Below are positions 23,317-31,989 of a stretch of DNA of 64,000 nucleotides, one piece after another. How positions within the stretch are numbered: position 1 is the stretch's first letter; the number at the start of each line of letters is the position of its first letter. The notes beneath the pieces were generated by a model that saw only the letters and a list, made by a program, of their open reading frames with translations, had not been told where the DNA came from and did not search any database. This stretch comes from Flavobacterium aquidurense (GTDB lineage: Bacteria; Bacteroidota; Bacteroidia; Flavobacteriales; Flavobacteriaceae). Location of the stretch: contig NZ_JRLF01000015.1 of assembly GCF_001404985.1 (NCBI RefSeq), positions 62,001 through 126,000 of the forward strand, in the 5' to 3' direction. The position numbers and the translations under genes are program-made.

Positions 23317-23413
23317 AAAAATTTATTTTTTGAGATTGATTTTTTATTTAAAAATGATCTGAGAAAAAACCGTACTTAATTTATCAGATCGACAAACAAC
23401 ACCTTTACTTTAA

Positions 23414-23830
23414 TTATTTAAAGCTATTGTATTGCTCATCTGTTACTGGTTCAAGCCAGTTTACAATACCTTTTTCAGTATTTGTACTAATTGCGATATG
23501 GGTAAATTCGCTATCAGGCGAAGCTCCGTGCCAGTGTTTTATCTCGGGCTGAATGTTTACCACATCGCCTTCCTGAAGTAACTGAATGGGGTTTCCTTCT
23601 TCCTGATAAAATCCTGTTCCTTGTGTTACGATCAAAATTTGTCCTCCCGGATGTGTATGCCAATTGTTTCTTGCACCAGCCTCGAAAACGACATTACCAA
23701 CCGCAGTATTTAAAATTGGATCGTTAGGAACCAGCATTTTTACCCATGCTTTTCCTGTAAAGTAATCTGAAGAAGCTAAATCACCTTTAGGGAAAATGGT
23801 TTCTTTTAATTGATTTTGAGTTGCTTTCAT
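23414..23830 (-). CDS. Cupin-domain protein, first of a pair
   Basis: A 138-residue cupin with a complete metal site: WHTHPGGQILIVTQGTGFYQEEG for motif 1 and GDVVNIQPEIKHWHGASPDS for motif 2. It precedes its paralogue by 97 bases and both probably share a transcript that ends at 22791. This copy keeps the His pair that its neighbour has partly lost. The AraC regulator at 24016 lies 185 bases upstream on the same strand and is a likely controller. Confidence 0.9.
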   Translation of the reverse strand: MKATQNQLKETIFPKGDLASSDYFTGKAWVKMLVPNDPILNTAVGNVVFEAGARNNWHTHPGGQILIVTQGTGFYQEEGNPIQLLQEGDVVNIQPEIKHWHGASPDSEFTHIAISTNTEKGIVNWLEPVTDEQYNSFK

Positions 23831-24015
23831 AATTATTTGTTTTAATATCAGTGCCGGAAACTAAATTAGAAAGCTGGAATGCGCTTTATAGAAGTTATAT
23901 TTAGTCAGCAAAAAACCGATAGGGATTAATACTAATTATTTGAGGGCAAAATTACTTTAGGAATTGCAATCAGAAATAACAATAATCAAACAAAAAATTA
24001 AGAATATGAAACAAT

Positions 24016-24888
24016 TTACATTCTTAACGATTTCGGAATCGTTCCTGTAAGTCTTTTAAAGTAATTATTAAAATAGCTTGGATATTCAAATCCAAGGGAA
24101 TATCCAATATCAGATATACTCCAATCCGTATGTTGCAATAATGCTTTTGCTTCACCAATAATCCTTTCGGTAATATGTGCAGTTGTAGATTTTCCTGTTA
24201 TTTCTTTTACTGAACGATTTAAGTGATTAACATGTACAGCAAGGCTTTGCGCATAATCCTGAGGCGTTTTTAATGCCAATGGTTCATTTTTTGTCTCTAT
24301 AGGAAATTGTCTTTCTAATAGTTCCAGAAACAATGACGTAATTCTTGAAGAAGCATTTTTGTGTTTAAAGAAATTTTCTGAAGGCTGCATTTTCATCGAT
24401 TCATGTAAAATCAAATTGATATAATTGCGTATTAAATCATCTTTAAAAACATAATCAGTATCTTGTTCTTCGATCATTTTTTTAAACAATGAATCGATAA
24501 AAACCTTTTGTTCAGCTGATAATGAAAAAATAGGTGTTCCGCCAATTTTAAACAAAGGCGATTCATGAAGGCTTTCAGAACGATCGTTTACTTTCAAAAA
24601 TTCTTCGGTAAATACGCAGGCATATCCTTCGTAGACAGGGGAAATAATTTCCCACGAATAAGGAATATGAGGATTACCAAAGAATAATATAGTGCCATTG
24701 GTTTCTATACCTCTGTCTGCGTAGTGAATCAAACTCTCGCTAGTATTGATACAAATCTTATAAAAATCCCTGCGATTGTAGGTCGGGATTTTACTAACAT
24801 CACCATTTACCTCATATACTTTAAAACCTTTTAGCTTTAAATCATTTATACCAAGTTCCGAAGCCTGAAATTCTAATTGATCCTTCAT
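24016..24888 (-). CDS. AraC-family transcriptional regulator
   Basis: A 290-residue regulator with an N-terminal sensor domain (YEVNGDVSKIPTYNRRDFYK, GTILFFGNPHIPYSWEI) and a C-terminal AraC double HTH (HVNHLNRSVKEITGKSTTAH; SISDIGYSLGFEYPSYFNNY, FKRLTGTIPKSLR). In flavobacteria this kind regulates nearby small redox or cupin genes. It has one of the best promoters in the window directly upstream (24908-24936). Confidence 0.92.
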   Translation of the reverse strand: MKDQLEFQASELGINDLKLKGFKVYEVNGDVSKIPTYNRRDFYKICINTSESLIHYADRGIETNGTILFFGNPHIPYSWEIISPVYEGYACVFTEEFLKVNDRSESLHESPLFKIGGTPIFSLSAEQKVFIDSLFKKMIEEQDTDYVFKDDLIRNYINLILHESMKMQPSENFFKHKNASSRITSLFLELLERQFPIETKNEPLALKTPQDYAQSLAVHVNHLNRSVKEITGKSTTAHITERIIGEAKALLQHTDWSISDIGYSLGFEYPSYFNNYFKRLTGTIPKSLRM

Positions 24889-24907
24889 AATGCAAAGTTA
24901 TGAAAAT

Positions 24908-24936
24908 CAAATATAAAAAATACTTTCAGGTTTCAA
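24908..24936 (-). promoter_or_regulatory. Consensus promoter of the AraC gene
   Basis: On the minus strand the bases read TTG, 18 bases, TATATTTG, an almost perfect Bacteroidota vegetative promoter about 20 bases before the start at 24888. Confidence 0.72.
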
Positions 24937-24976
24937 GTTTTTTTTGTTTCAGGTTTGAAATGGGGATAAAAAAAAA

Positions 24977-25007
24977 TAACCGCAAAGCTTTATGTGCTTT
25001 GCGGTTA
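24977..25007 (-). terminator. Terminator after the GH2 gene
   Basis: TAACCGCAAAG (24977-24987) pairs with CTTTGCGGTTA (24997-25007), followed on the minus strand by T. The stem words match the flavobacterial CCGCAAAG repeat family. Confidence 0.8.
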
Positions 25008-25013
25008 AATCTA

Positions 25014-27836
25014 CTATTTAATTACAACAGTACCCGTTTGTAATCCTTTGGCAGAAGCCGATAAAGTTACTTCGCCTGCTTTTTCATTTTTCTGAACAAT
25101 TATTTGGGCATATCCGTTAAACAATTTTCGTTTCCAGGATTCTGATGGTGTTACAACCTTAATAATTCCGGGATCTGTATTCATAACATCCCAATCTTTT
25201 ACTTTTTGCAAAGGCGAAGCTCTTATTGTTATAAAATTGGTTCCTTCTTTTAAAACAGCTTTGTCAAGATGGTATTTTTGAGGATCATCAGTACTTGCAT
25301 TAATCAAATTTCCGTTTACAAAAACAGACTCGTTTACCCCAATTTTTTTATAAAAGAAATCTACAATATTGGATTGTAAATTATTTTTCAACTCAAATTT
25401 TCCTCTGTAAATATATGCCGATGCCTGATTTTTATAATCTCTGTCTTTAAAAGCTGGTTTCCAGCCATTCGCATCTTCTAAAGCAGATTGATTTGCATTA
25501 TCAACAGAAACGCTCTTTCTTTCTTCAAAATCAGTGATGGGAACAAGATTTGTATCATCCAAAAAAATGTCTTTTTCTAAGGATGTGGGATCACCATTGC
25601 CAACACCTAATATTTTTCCTCCGCTTATAGAAAATGTAATCTGGTCATTTGCTGTTGGTACATGCAGTCCTTTTTTATCGGTAACTTCAACTGTTATAAC
25701 CGAAACAATAGCGTTTGAAGGATTTTCTTTATCTACAGAAAGCTTTATGACTTCAGGATTTCCGGTTGTTTTTTGAACTTCTGTCAAAATCTTTTTTCCG
25801 TTTTTATATCCAATTGCTTCGAGAGTTCCTGGCGTATATTTCACTTTCCATTCTAAATGACCATATTGCTCCATTTTCTTTTTCCCTAAACTCTTTTTAT
25901 TCAGGAAAAGTTCAACTTCATCACAATTAGAATGTACCCAGACATCGATTTCTTTGCCTTCCATGCCGCTCCAGTTCCAATGTGGCATAAGATGCAAAAC
26001 AGGTTCATTTGCCCACCATGATTTTAAATAAAAAACATTGTCTTTCGGGAAACCACAAACATCCATCATTCCAAAATAAGACGTTACAGATGGCCACCCA
26101 TAAGGCGTTGGTTCTCCGCGATAATCAAAACCGGTCCATATAAACATTCCGGCCAAATACGGACGTGAAGCATAAAATTTCCAGCCTTCTTCTATACTGT
26201 AAAAAGTTGGTCTGGGCTTTTTATCATAAGCACTTTGGTAATGTTTGCTGTCATCTGTAAAATAAATCCCTCGTGTTGCAAAAGTAGAGCCTTCCTCCGT
26301 TCCCATTCCGGGTTGATTCTTAAATTCATTTCTATGCGCGTCGATATCGCCATTACCCATATAATTGTAACCCATAATTTCGACAACAGAAGAAATTCCG
26401 CTTTTAAAACCACTGCTTATTCCAACAGTTACAGGTCTTGTGGGATCAATACTTTTACTAAATCCCTGCATTATATTGGTAATACGTTCACCAACAATTC
26501 CGCCTTCGATATTCCATTCTTCATTACCCACAGACCAGCAAAATATACTGGGATGATTGCGATCGCGTTCGATTAAGCGTTTCAAATCATTAAGATGATA
26601 CTCGTTGATCCCCATTAAACGGGTTTCATCAATTACCAGCATTCCTAACTGATCACAAGCATCAAGCAATTCCGGAGTTGGTGGATTATGTGAGCAGCGA
26701 TAGGCATTCGAGCCCATTTCCTTAAGTTTTTTTATGCGGTAATATTGCAATTCATCAGGCAATGCAGTTCCTATTCCGGCATGATCCTGATGATTGTTTG
26801 TCCCTTTTAGCTTTATAGATTTTCCGTTAAGAAAAAAACCTTTTTCGGGATCAAACTTAATGCTTCTGATTCCAAAATTTGATTCATAACTGTCTATAAT
26901 TTTTCCTTCTTGTTTTATCTGCGTAAACAAACGATATAAATTTGGCGCATCAAGATCCCATAATAAAGGGTTGTTTACTTTTATTTTTGAAGTGTATTTT
27001 GCAGTTTTATAAAAATCCGGTGCCACAGCATTTTCAGAAATACTGGCAACTTGTTTTCCTGAAGCATCCGTAATTGTTTGCAAAATTTCAATTGCCCCTT
27101 TATATTTTCCTTTGTTCTCGATTGTAACTTCGGCAGTAACTTCGGCATTGTTATCCTGAATTTCTGAAGTTACATACGTTCCGTTTTGTATCACATACAA
27201 CGGATTCGTTTTCTGGAGATAAACATGTCTGTAAATACCTGCTCCTTCATAAAACCAACCTTCCTCCATCGAGGCATCGGCACGAACAACAATTGTATTT
27301 TCTCCGCCATAATTCACATATGCCGTTACATCATATTCGAAACCATTATAACCACTTTCTTCGGTTCCCAGAAAATGACCGTTAAAAAACACTTTTGAAT
27401 TTCTAAAAACACCATCAAATTTTAAAGAAATAATTTTTCCCTGATCGCTTTTTTCAATAGCAATTTTTTTTCGGTACCAGCCAATACTTTTTTCAGGAAA
27501 ACCTTTTCCGGCTGCTTTAAATCCGTGACTAAAACTGGCCTTTTCGCTAAAAGATTGTTCAACAGCCCAATCGTGAGGAAGATCTAGTTTTCTCCAGGCG
27601 CGATCATCAAATCCCGGTGCTGCGGGACCATCTGCAAAACCGGTTTTGGCTAAGTAGGAAAAATAACCTTCGGCATGGCCAAAATCCTTTTGAGTATCAT
27701 ATAAATGACCAAACGAAAAACGCCAGTATTTATCTATTAAAATCAATTCGCGATCTGATTTATTCTGGGCAAATGATACCATTGATATCAAAAAAGTAAA
27801 ATACAACAGGATTTCTTTAGGAGAAATAATTTTCAT
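25014..27836 (-). CDS. Glycoside hydrolase family 2 (beta-galactosidase type)
   Basis: A secreted GH2 enzyme of 940 residues with a signal peptide ending SFAQ. The N-terminal sugar-binding sandwich shows IDKYWRFSFG, WRKLDLPHDWAVEQSF, SIGWYRKKIAI and RNSKVFFNGHFLG; the TIM barrel has KLKGTNNHQDHAGIG, YRCSHNPPTP and the acid/base in FCWSVGNEEW (Glu about 439). FIWTGFDYRGEPTPYGWPS and the DUF4982-type region with VELFLNKKSLGKKKM follow, then a long C-terminal extension. It probably hydrolyses a beta-galactoside or related glycan in the periplasm or at the surface. I chose the ATG at 27836 because it starts the signal peptide; an upstream Met would add ten residues. Confidence 0.93.
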   Translation of the reverse strand: MKIISPKEILLYFTFLISMVSFAQNKSDRELILIDKYWRFSFGHLYDTQKDFGHAEGYFSYLAKTGFADGPAAPGFDDRAWRKLDLPHDWAVEQSFSEKASFSHGFKAAGKGFPEKSIGWYRKKIAIEKSDQGKIISLKFDGVFRNSKVFFNGHFLGTEESGYNGFEYDVTAYVNYGGENTIVVRADASMEEGWFYEGAGIYRHVYLQKTNPLYVIQNGTYVTSEIQDNNAEVTAEVTIENKGKYKGAIEILQTITDASGKQVASISENAVAPDFYKTAKYTSKIKVNNPLLWDLDAPNLYRLFTQIKQEGKIIDSYESNFGIRSIKFDPEKGFFLNGKSIKLKGTNNHQDHAGIGTALPDELQYYRIKKLKEMGSNAYRCSHNPPTPELLDACDQLGMLVIDETRLMGINEYHLNDLKRLIERDRNHPSIFCWSVGNEEWNIEGGIVGERITNIMQGFSKSIDPTRPVTVGISSGFKSGISSVVEIMGYNYMGNGDIDAHRNEFKNQPGMGTEEGSTFATRGIYFTDDSKHYQSAYDKKPRPTFYSIEEGWKFYASRPYLAGMFIWTGFDYRGEPTPYGWPSVTSYFGMMDVCGFPKDNVFYLKSWWANEPVLHLMPHWNWSGMEGKEIDVWVHSNCDEVELFLNKKSLGKKKMEQYGHLEWKVKYTPGTLEAIGYKNGKKILTEVQKTTGNPEVIKLSVDKENPSNAIVSVITVEVTDKKGLHVPTANDQITFSISGGKILGVGNGDPTSLEKDIFLDDTNLVPITDFEERKSVSVDNANQSALEDANGWKPAFKDRDYKNQASAYIYRGKFELKNNLQSNIVDFFYKKIGVNESVFVNGNLINASTDDPQKYHLDKAVLKEGTNFITIRASPLQKVKDWDVMNTDPGIIKVVTPSESWKRKLFNGYAQIIVQKNEKAGEVTLSASAKGLQTGTVVIK

Positions 27837-28057
27837 AATAATGTGGTTAGCAAAAATGGTTAGCAAGTAACGATAAAAATATTGTTTTTAGTGCGGTTAA
27901 AATAATAGTATTTTATCAAAATATGATCGTATATACTTTCGTAACTATCATGAAAAATTAGCCAATAAAAATTTAGAATCATTCTACGGGGCTTTACTGT
28001 GTTAAATTATTCTCTTTTAATGTAATTTTATCTTTAATTCAACTAAAAAGTACAATC

Positions 28058-28447
28058 ATGAGTGTTATTAAAGACGAAAACACACTTCTTAACACTATTA
28101 AGCGCATTGATCAAAAAATTGACAAACTAAATGATCAAAAAATAATTGCTTTTTTTGAATCACTTGGCTTAACAGAAAGAGAAGACATACCACCGGCAGC
28201 AGATTTCCTGAAATGGGAAACCATACTTGTTGTCGTACCTAACAGACATATATCGCACGAGTTAAAATATTATAAGTATTCGATTGCAAGGCTTTCGTTT
28301 GTTACAAATCCGAATGCAAAAGAAATACATATTTTTGATTTTAAGGAATGGAATAATATCACTCGAAATAAAACCCAATTTCAGGTTAGAGAATTGCTGA
28401 AAACGAGTTTTGGAGGTTTAAGACATCATATGGATAGATTAAATTAA
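28058..28447 (+). CDS. Hypothetical protein upstream of the ChrB-AraC fusion
   Basis: A 129-residue soluble protein that I do not recognise. It has a helical N-terminus (LLNTIKRIDQKIDKLNDQKI) and a mixed C-terminal half (ETILVVVPNRHISHELKYYK, HIFDFKEWNNI, VRELLKTSFGGLRHHMDR). There is no signal peptide. It is followed after 34 bases by the ChrB-AraC fusion gene and is probably cotranscribed with it. A small sensor, partner or regulated target are all possible. Confidence 0.7.
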   Translation: MSVIKDENTLLNTIKRIDQKIDKLNDQKIIAFFESLGLTEREDIPPAADFLKWETILVVVPNRHISHELKYYKYSIARLSFVTNPNAKEIHIFDFKEWNNITRNKTQFQVRELLKTSFGGLRHHMDRLN

Positions 28448-28481
28448 TTTTTTTATACATAACAGACTTAAATAAACTTAC

Positions 28482-29348
28482 ATGAAATGGATTACCAGAG
28501 AAAGACCTAAAATTGACCGGATTGCCAGTCCGTGGTTAATTAAGAAATTTGTTGACTCTGAAGCTGAATTCCTATATGTTCCTTTTGATAAAGTTTTAGA
28601 TAAAGCGCAGGAATTAGGCGCAATTCCTTTTGATATTCCAGATGTAGAATTTACACATTATAATGATGAATGTACTTTTGACTACATTATAAAGAAGTAT
28701 AAAATTACTGATCCTGCGGTTTTAATAATTTCCAAGATTGTTCGAGGCGCTGATACAGACAGGCACGATCTTGCAAAAGAGGCAGCCGGGCTTTGGGCAA
28801 TTTCAGCGGGACTTTCTCATAATATCACAGATGATACCGAGTTATTAAAAAAAGCAATGCTTCTCTATGATGCGCTTTATAGCTGGGCTACACATCTTTA
28901 TAAACAAAAACATTTGCAAAATAGTCCCTTTGAAAATTTGCTTCATGAGGTTTATAATAAATTTCTAAAAGAAAAAAAATCAAAGAAAAAAACACCTTCA
29001 TGGGTGCAGGACTTAAAAGAGATCATTCAGGATCAAATAGATGCTCAATTTAGTTTTGACCTTAAAAAAATATCAAGCAACTTAGAACTTAATCCGTCCT
29101 ATTTATCGCGTGAATTTTCTAAATATTTTGAAGATTTAAATTTTGGTGAATATGTTCGTAAATTACGTATTGAAAAAGCCATAAACCTGATTCAGAATTC
29201 AACTTATACTCTTACCGAAATTGCTTATATGACGGGATTTTCAGATCAAAGCCACTTTACCAGAATCTTCAAATTACATACAGGAAAAAATCCTTCTTCG
29301 TATAGAAAAAATGCTTTAAAAAGTAACTTAGATACAAAAGGTAAATAG
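28482..29348 (+). CDS. ChrB-like domain fused to an AraC helix-turn-helix
   Basis: A 288-residue protein with two unlike parts. Residues 1-140 match the chromate-resistance ChrB C-terminal domain: RPKIDRIASPWLIKKFVDSE, EFTHYNDECTFDYIIKKYKI, ISKIVRGADTDRHDLAKEAA and GLWAISAGL. Residues 175-277 are an AraC HTH pair: FDLKKISSNLELNPSYLSRE, TLTEIAYMTGFSDQSHFTRI and FKLHTGKNPSSYR. A basic linker (KEKKSKKK) joins them. ChrB-type domains usually occur with ChrA or alone; here the domain would act as the sensor of a transcription factor. There is no chromate transporter in the window, so the signal is open. Confidence 0.85.
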   Translation: MKWITRERPKIDRIASPWLIKKFVDSEAEFLYVPFDKVLDKAQELGAIPFDIPDVEFTHYNDECTFDYIIKKYKITDPAVLIISKIVRGADTDRHDLAKEAAGLWAISAGLSHNITDDTELLKKAMLLYDALYSWATHLYKQKHLQNSPFENLLHEVYNKFLKEKKSKKKTPSWVQDLKEIIQDQIDAQFSFDLKKISSNLELNPSYLSREFSKYFEDLNFGEYVRKLRIEKAINLIQNSTYTLTEIAYMTGFSDQSHFTRIFKLHTGKNPSSYRKNALKSNLDTKGK

Positions 29349-29405
29349 GATTCTATTACTAATGATAACGGGAGAATAGTTTTGTCTTTTCTAAAACAAA
29401 CTATC

Positions 29406-29906
29406 ATGACTTCCTTAAAACACTTTTTTACTATTGTTTTATTTTCATTAATTTCAACTGCATTTGCGCAAACTTCTTATCCTAAAATTACGGGATATTT
29501 TGGCATTCTGCATCCAATTGTGACTGTTAGTAATGAACAGACAAACTTAAATTTCAGAGATTATTATGCTGTAGGTTTTCCTACGGGAATCAACATCTGG
29601 AAAAGCTCCAAAATAGGTTTTTCTTTTGAAATTGTTCCAAATATCAAAGCAGAAGACGGACACGATAAAGTAACCAATATATTATTTCATCCGGGTATTT
29701 TGGTCGCTTTAGGAAACGGTTATACATTTGCCGGAAGGGCAGCTTTTGAAAGCAGCGGAAGATACGGGATAACTCCTGTTATTAATAAAACGATCCTGAA
29801 AAATGACAATTGCAGCTATTTTGTTGCGATTCCGCTTCCTGTGAGATTTGGAAATGATCACCCTGCCACTTTTACCGTAGGTTTTCAATTTGGAATTGCT
29901 TTCTAG
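29406..29906 (+). CDS. Putative outer-membrane or secreted beta-barrel protein
   Basis: A 166-residue exported protein with a signal peptide ending TAFAQ, followed by alternating hydrophobic/polar strands rich in Tyr, Phe and Gly (GYFGILHPIVTV, FRDYYAVGFPTGINI, IGFSFEIVPNI, HPGILVALGNGYTFAGRAAF) and a terminal aromatic strand ending FGIAF, typical of small outer-membrane barrels. The ATG at 29406 starts the signal peptide. It is downstream of the ChrB-AraC gene with 57 bases between and is a reasonable target or co-operon member. Substrate or role is unknown. Confidence 0.75.
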   Translation: MTSLKHFFTIVLFSLISTAFAQTSYPKITGYFGILHPIVTVSNEQTNLNFRDYYAVGFPTGINIWKSSKIGFSFEIVPNIKAEDGHDKVTNILFHPGILVALGNGYTFAGRAAFESSGRYGITPVINKTILKNDNCSYFVAIPLPVRFGNDHPATFTVGFQFGIAF

Positions 29907-29969
29907 AAAATATTATTTCAATATATTACACTACATAACCCCAAATTACTTTAAGAAACAATGAATCAT

Positions 29970-30443
29970 TTATTTTAAAATTTCGAAAATACGGACAAAC
30001 TTTCGCTCTAATATTTTTCTCTTTCTTTCTTCTTTCCATCTGGAATAGAAAATGACAATAAGCAGAAACAAACTAACAATTGTTGTCGCTCTTCTAAGTC
30101 CTCTTCCAAAAAAAAGAAAAAATACATTTAGTGCTATTAGAAAAACTACCGGAGAAAATCTTGTCCAGATTAACTGAAATTTACTGTTGGGTTCAACGAT
30201 GTAACTTACTTTAACTATATTATTGATATTCTTGTAATTTCCTCTTATAATAAAATAAGTGGGTGATGTTCGTGAATTTATAGTTAATCGAAAACTTTTA
30301 TCATCAAAAAGTCCATAGAAAGGCTTTATTCCTCCAAAACGGGGAAATATCCTAAAAAGGCTTAAGTTTACTTTTAGAGAACCAATTTCTGTATTGTTTT
30401 CTAATCTTCTGCGAAATTCAGATAAACTGAGTTTTGATTCCAT
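29970..30443 (-). CDS. Hypothetical membrane protein
   Basis: A 157-residue protein with two adjacent C-terminal membrane segments (SPVVFLIALNVFFLFFG, about 96-112; TTIVSLFLLIVIFYSRW, about 119-135) and a basic tail (KEERKRKILERKF). The N-terminal 90 residues form a soluble strand-rich region (YFIIRGNYKNINNIVKVSYI). No family is recognised. The gene precedes nothing on its strand but follows a DUF1311 gene with only 22 bases between, so the two are probably one operon. Confidence 0.65.
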   Translation of the reverse strand: MESKLSLSEFRRRLENNTEIGSLKVNLSLFRIFPRFGGIKPFYGLFDDKSFRLTINSRTSPTYFIIRGNYKNINNIVKVSYIVEPNSKFQLIWTRFSPVVFLIALNVFFLFFGRGLRRATTIVSLFLLIVIFYSRWKEERKRKILERKFVRIFEILK

Positions 30444-30465
30444 TTAAGTAATTATTTCGGGCAAA

Positions 30466-30870
30466 CTATATTCTTTTAATAAGTTCTTTGACCCTGGCAA
30501 AAACATAATTTGCTTTTTCATCAAAAACAACCATATCAAAATCGCTGCTTCCTTCTATAAAATGACCTTCTTTTTTAGTGTCTGAATATACTTTTTCAAA
30601 ATATGTATCACGTTTCTTTAGCCAGTCCAACTGTTCTTTTTTTAGTTTGGATTGCTCTTTAGAACTCAATTTTAATTTTAAATTCTTGTATGATACATTC
30701 AATAAACTATCTGATTGATTGTAATACTCGATCGAACAATCTTTCATACCGCTTCCACTGTCTAAGCAATGATGATACCTGTTTTTTAATTTATTAATTG
30801 TTTCTATGGTCTGTGCATTACAATTAAATGAAAACAGAACAACAAATAATAGTATCGATTTTTGTATCAT
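30466..30870 (-). CDS. DUF1311 / LprI-like secreted protein
   Basis: A 134-residue secreted protein with a signal peptide (ends NCNAQ). The mature part has the DUF1311 (LprI) plan: CLDSGSGMKDCSIEYYNQSD, LLNVSYKNLKLKLSSKEQSK and LKKEQLDWLKKRDTYFEKVY. The two cysteines C-x(7-10)-C and the WLKxRD motif are characteristic. LprI of mycobacteria is reported as a lysozyme inhibitor, but most family members are uncharacterised. It pairs with the small membrane protein that follows. Confidence 0.85.
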   Translation of the reverse strand: MIQKSILLFVVLFSFNCNAQTIETINKLKNRYHHCLDSGSGMKDCSIEYYNQSDSLLNVSYKNLKLKLSSKEQSKLKKEQLDWLKKRDTYFEKVYSDTKKEGHFIEGSSDFDMVVFDEKANYVFARVKELIKRI

Positions 30871-30944
30871 AATTATTTGAATTTTATTATTGAAGTCTTA
30901 GTTTGACAACAGCAATATACTCAAAGTTTTATAAGTTTCAAATT

Positions 30945-31439
30945 TTACTGTGCCGGCAACAAACTTTTAAGCATTTCGTTTAATGCATTTCCGTGAATAT
31001 TTTTCGCCAGAATAATTCCGTTTTTATCTATCAAAAAATTCAATGGAACAGATTGAAGCATATAATCGCCAATAACCGGAGATTGCCAGTATTTTAAATC
31101 GCTCACTTGTGTCCAGGGCAACTTTTGTTTTGCTATTGCCGCTAACCAAAGTGGCTTTTTAGTATCCATAGAAACGCTGTAGATAGAAAATTTACCAGCG
31201 TAGGTATTGTACAATTTTATTAATTCAGGATGTTCTTTAGTACAAGGTCCACACCATGAGGCCCAAAAATCAACCAAAACTATTTCTCCTCTCAAAGAAG
31301 ATAATACAACATTATTTCCCTTTGGATCCGGAAGATCGATTTCCGGCGCAATATCGCCAACATCAGTTCCTACAACCTGAGCTTTTGAACTTGTTATTAC
31401 ACAGCATAAAAATCCTAAAATGAGTAAAGTTTTTTTCAT
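30945..31439 (-). CDS. TlpA-like periplasmic thioredoxin
   Basis: A 164-residue exported thiol-disulfide protein: signal peptide ending SSKAQ, AlkhyrdoRedox/TlpA core GDIAPEIDLPDPKGNNVVLS, and the redox motif WASWCGPCTKEHPELI (W-C-G-P-C). Later come the VPLNFLIDKNGIILAKN cis-proline loop and the end strand. It would reduce disulfides or serve cytochrome maturation in the periplasm. I chose the ATG at 31439, which begins the signal peptide; an upstream start would add an unlikely 19-residue basic extension that overlaps a spacer repeat. Confidence 0.92.
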   Translation of the reverse strand: MKKTLLILGFLCCVITSSKAQVVGTDVGDIAPEIDLPDPKGNNVVLSSLRGEIVLVDFWASWCGPCTKEHPELIKLYNTYAGKFSIYSVSMDTKKPLWLAAIAKQKLPWTQVSDLKYWQSPVIGDYMLQSVPLNFLIDKNGIILAKNIHGNALNEMLKSLLPAQ

Positions 31440-31481
31440 AGTTTGATTAAGTTTATTTGTTTGGGGCTTATTTCTTGAATC

Positions 31482-31509
31482 TCGTAAAGACGTCAAGGCG
31501 CAAAGTTTA
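31482..31509. repeat. Short CGTAAAGACGTCAAGGCGCAAAG repeat word
   Basis: CTCGTAAAGACGTCAAGG is closely matched by CTCGTAAAGTCGTCAAGA at 58908 and, inverted, at about 60436-60455. It is a degenerate spacer word of the flavobacterial CGCAAAG family. Confidence 0.5.
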
Positions 31510-31646
31510 TTTTTTAACTTTAAAAACTTTGCTACTCTGCATTATTGCGAGATTAATTTTCAAAAGCAAATATAAATTTTCTTTATTAAATGTTCCCTTC
31601 TTTTACTCCCACTATCTTAATTTTTTGCTAAATAATTTTCTTTAGA

Positions 31647-31676
31647 TTGGTATATCGGGAAAAGTCGATATATTTG
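31647..31676 (+). promoter_or_regulatory. Perfect consensus promoter giving a leaderless mRNA
   Basis: TTG (31647-31649), 19 bases, TATATTTG (31669-31676) is an exact Bacteroidota consensus. The start codon of the ArsR gene begins only five bases after the -7 box, so transcription should begin at or next to the A of the ATG. The overlap of promoter and gene start also makes autoregulation easy. Confidence 0.75.
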
Positions 31677-31680
31677 CGCC

Positions 31681-31983
31681 ATGGAACCAATAGAAATCTT
31701 TAAGGCACTCTCTAACAAATCCAGATTGCAAATGCTGGAATGGTTAAAAGAACCTGAAATTAATTTTCCGGATCAACTCCAGCATGCAGGATTTGAACAC
31801 GGAGTTTGCGTTGGACAAATTCAAGCCAAAGCCGGCTTAACGCAATCAACTGTTTCTGAATACTTGTCTATTCTGCAACGTGCGGGTTTTATCGAATCTA
31901 AACGTGTAGGACAATGGACTTACTATAAACGCAACGAAGGTGCCTTTGAAGCACTCAGTAACTTAATTCAATCTAATTTGTAA
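31681..31983 (+). CDS. ArsR-family transcriptional regulator
   Basis: A 100-residue winged-helix regulator: IFKALSNKSRLQMLEWLKEP at the N-terminus, then VCVGQIQAKAGLTQSTVSEYLSILQ with the recognition helix (LTQSTVSEYLSIL) and the wing (ESKRVGQWTYYKRNEGA). A single cysteine (GVCVGQI) lies before the recognition helix and could take part in sensing thiol or electrophile stress. It is six bases upstream of the OYE-type gene, on the same strand, and probably represses the pair. The mRNA appears to be leaderless. Confidence 0.92.
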   Translation: MEPIEIFKALSNKSRLQMLEWLKEPEINFPDQLQHAGFEHGVCVGQIQAKAGLTQSTVSEYLSILQRAGFIESKRVGQWTYYKRNEGAFEALSNLIQSNL

Positions 31984-31989
31984 ATTACT

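Noticed and set aside
26192..26576. Frames on either strand inside the GH2 gene
   Set aside because: They are shadows of a well-conserved GH2 catalytic domain.
28482..29348. A plain AraC regulator
   Set aside because: The first 140 residues are not a cupin sensor; the motifs fit the ChrB domain instead.
31457..31645. A 62-codon frame between the thioredoxin-like and ArsR genes
   Set aside because: It is hydrophobic by AT-composition only, overlaps a CGTAAAG repeat word and ends just before the ArsR promoter.
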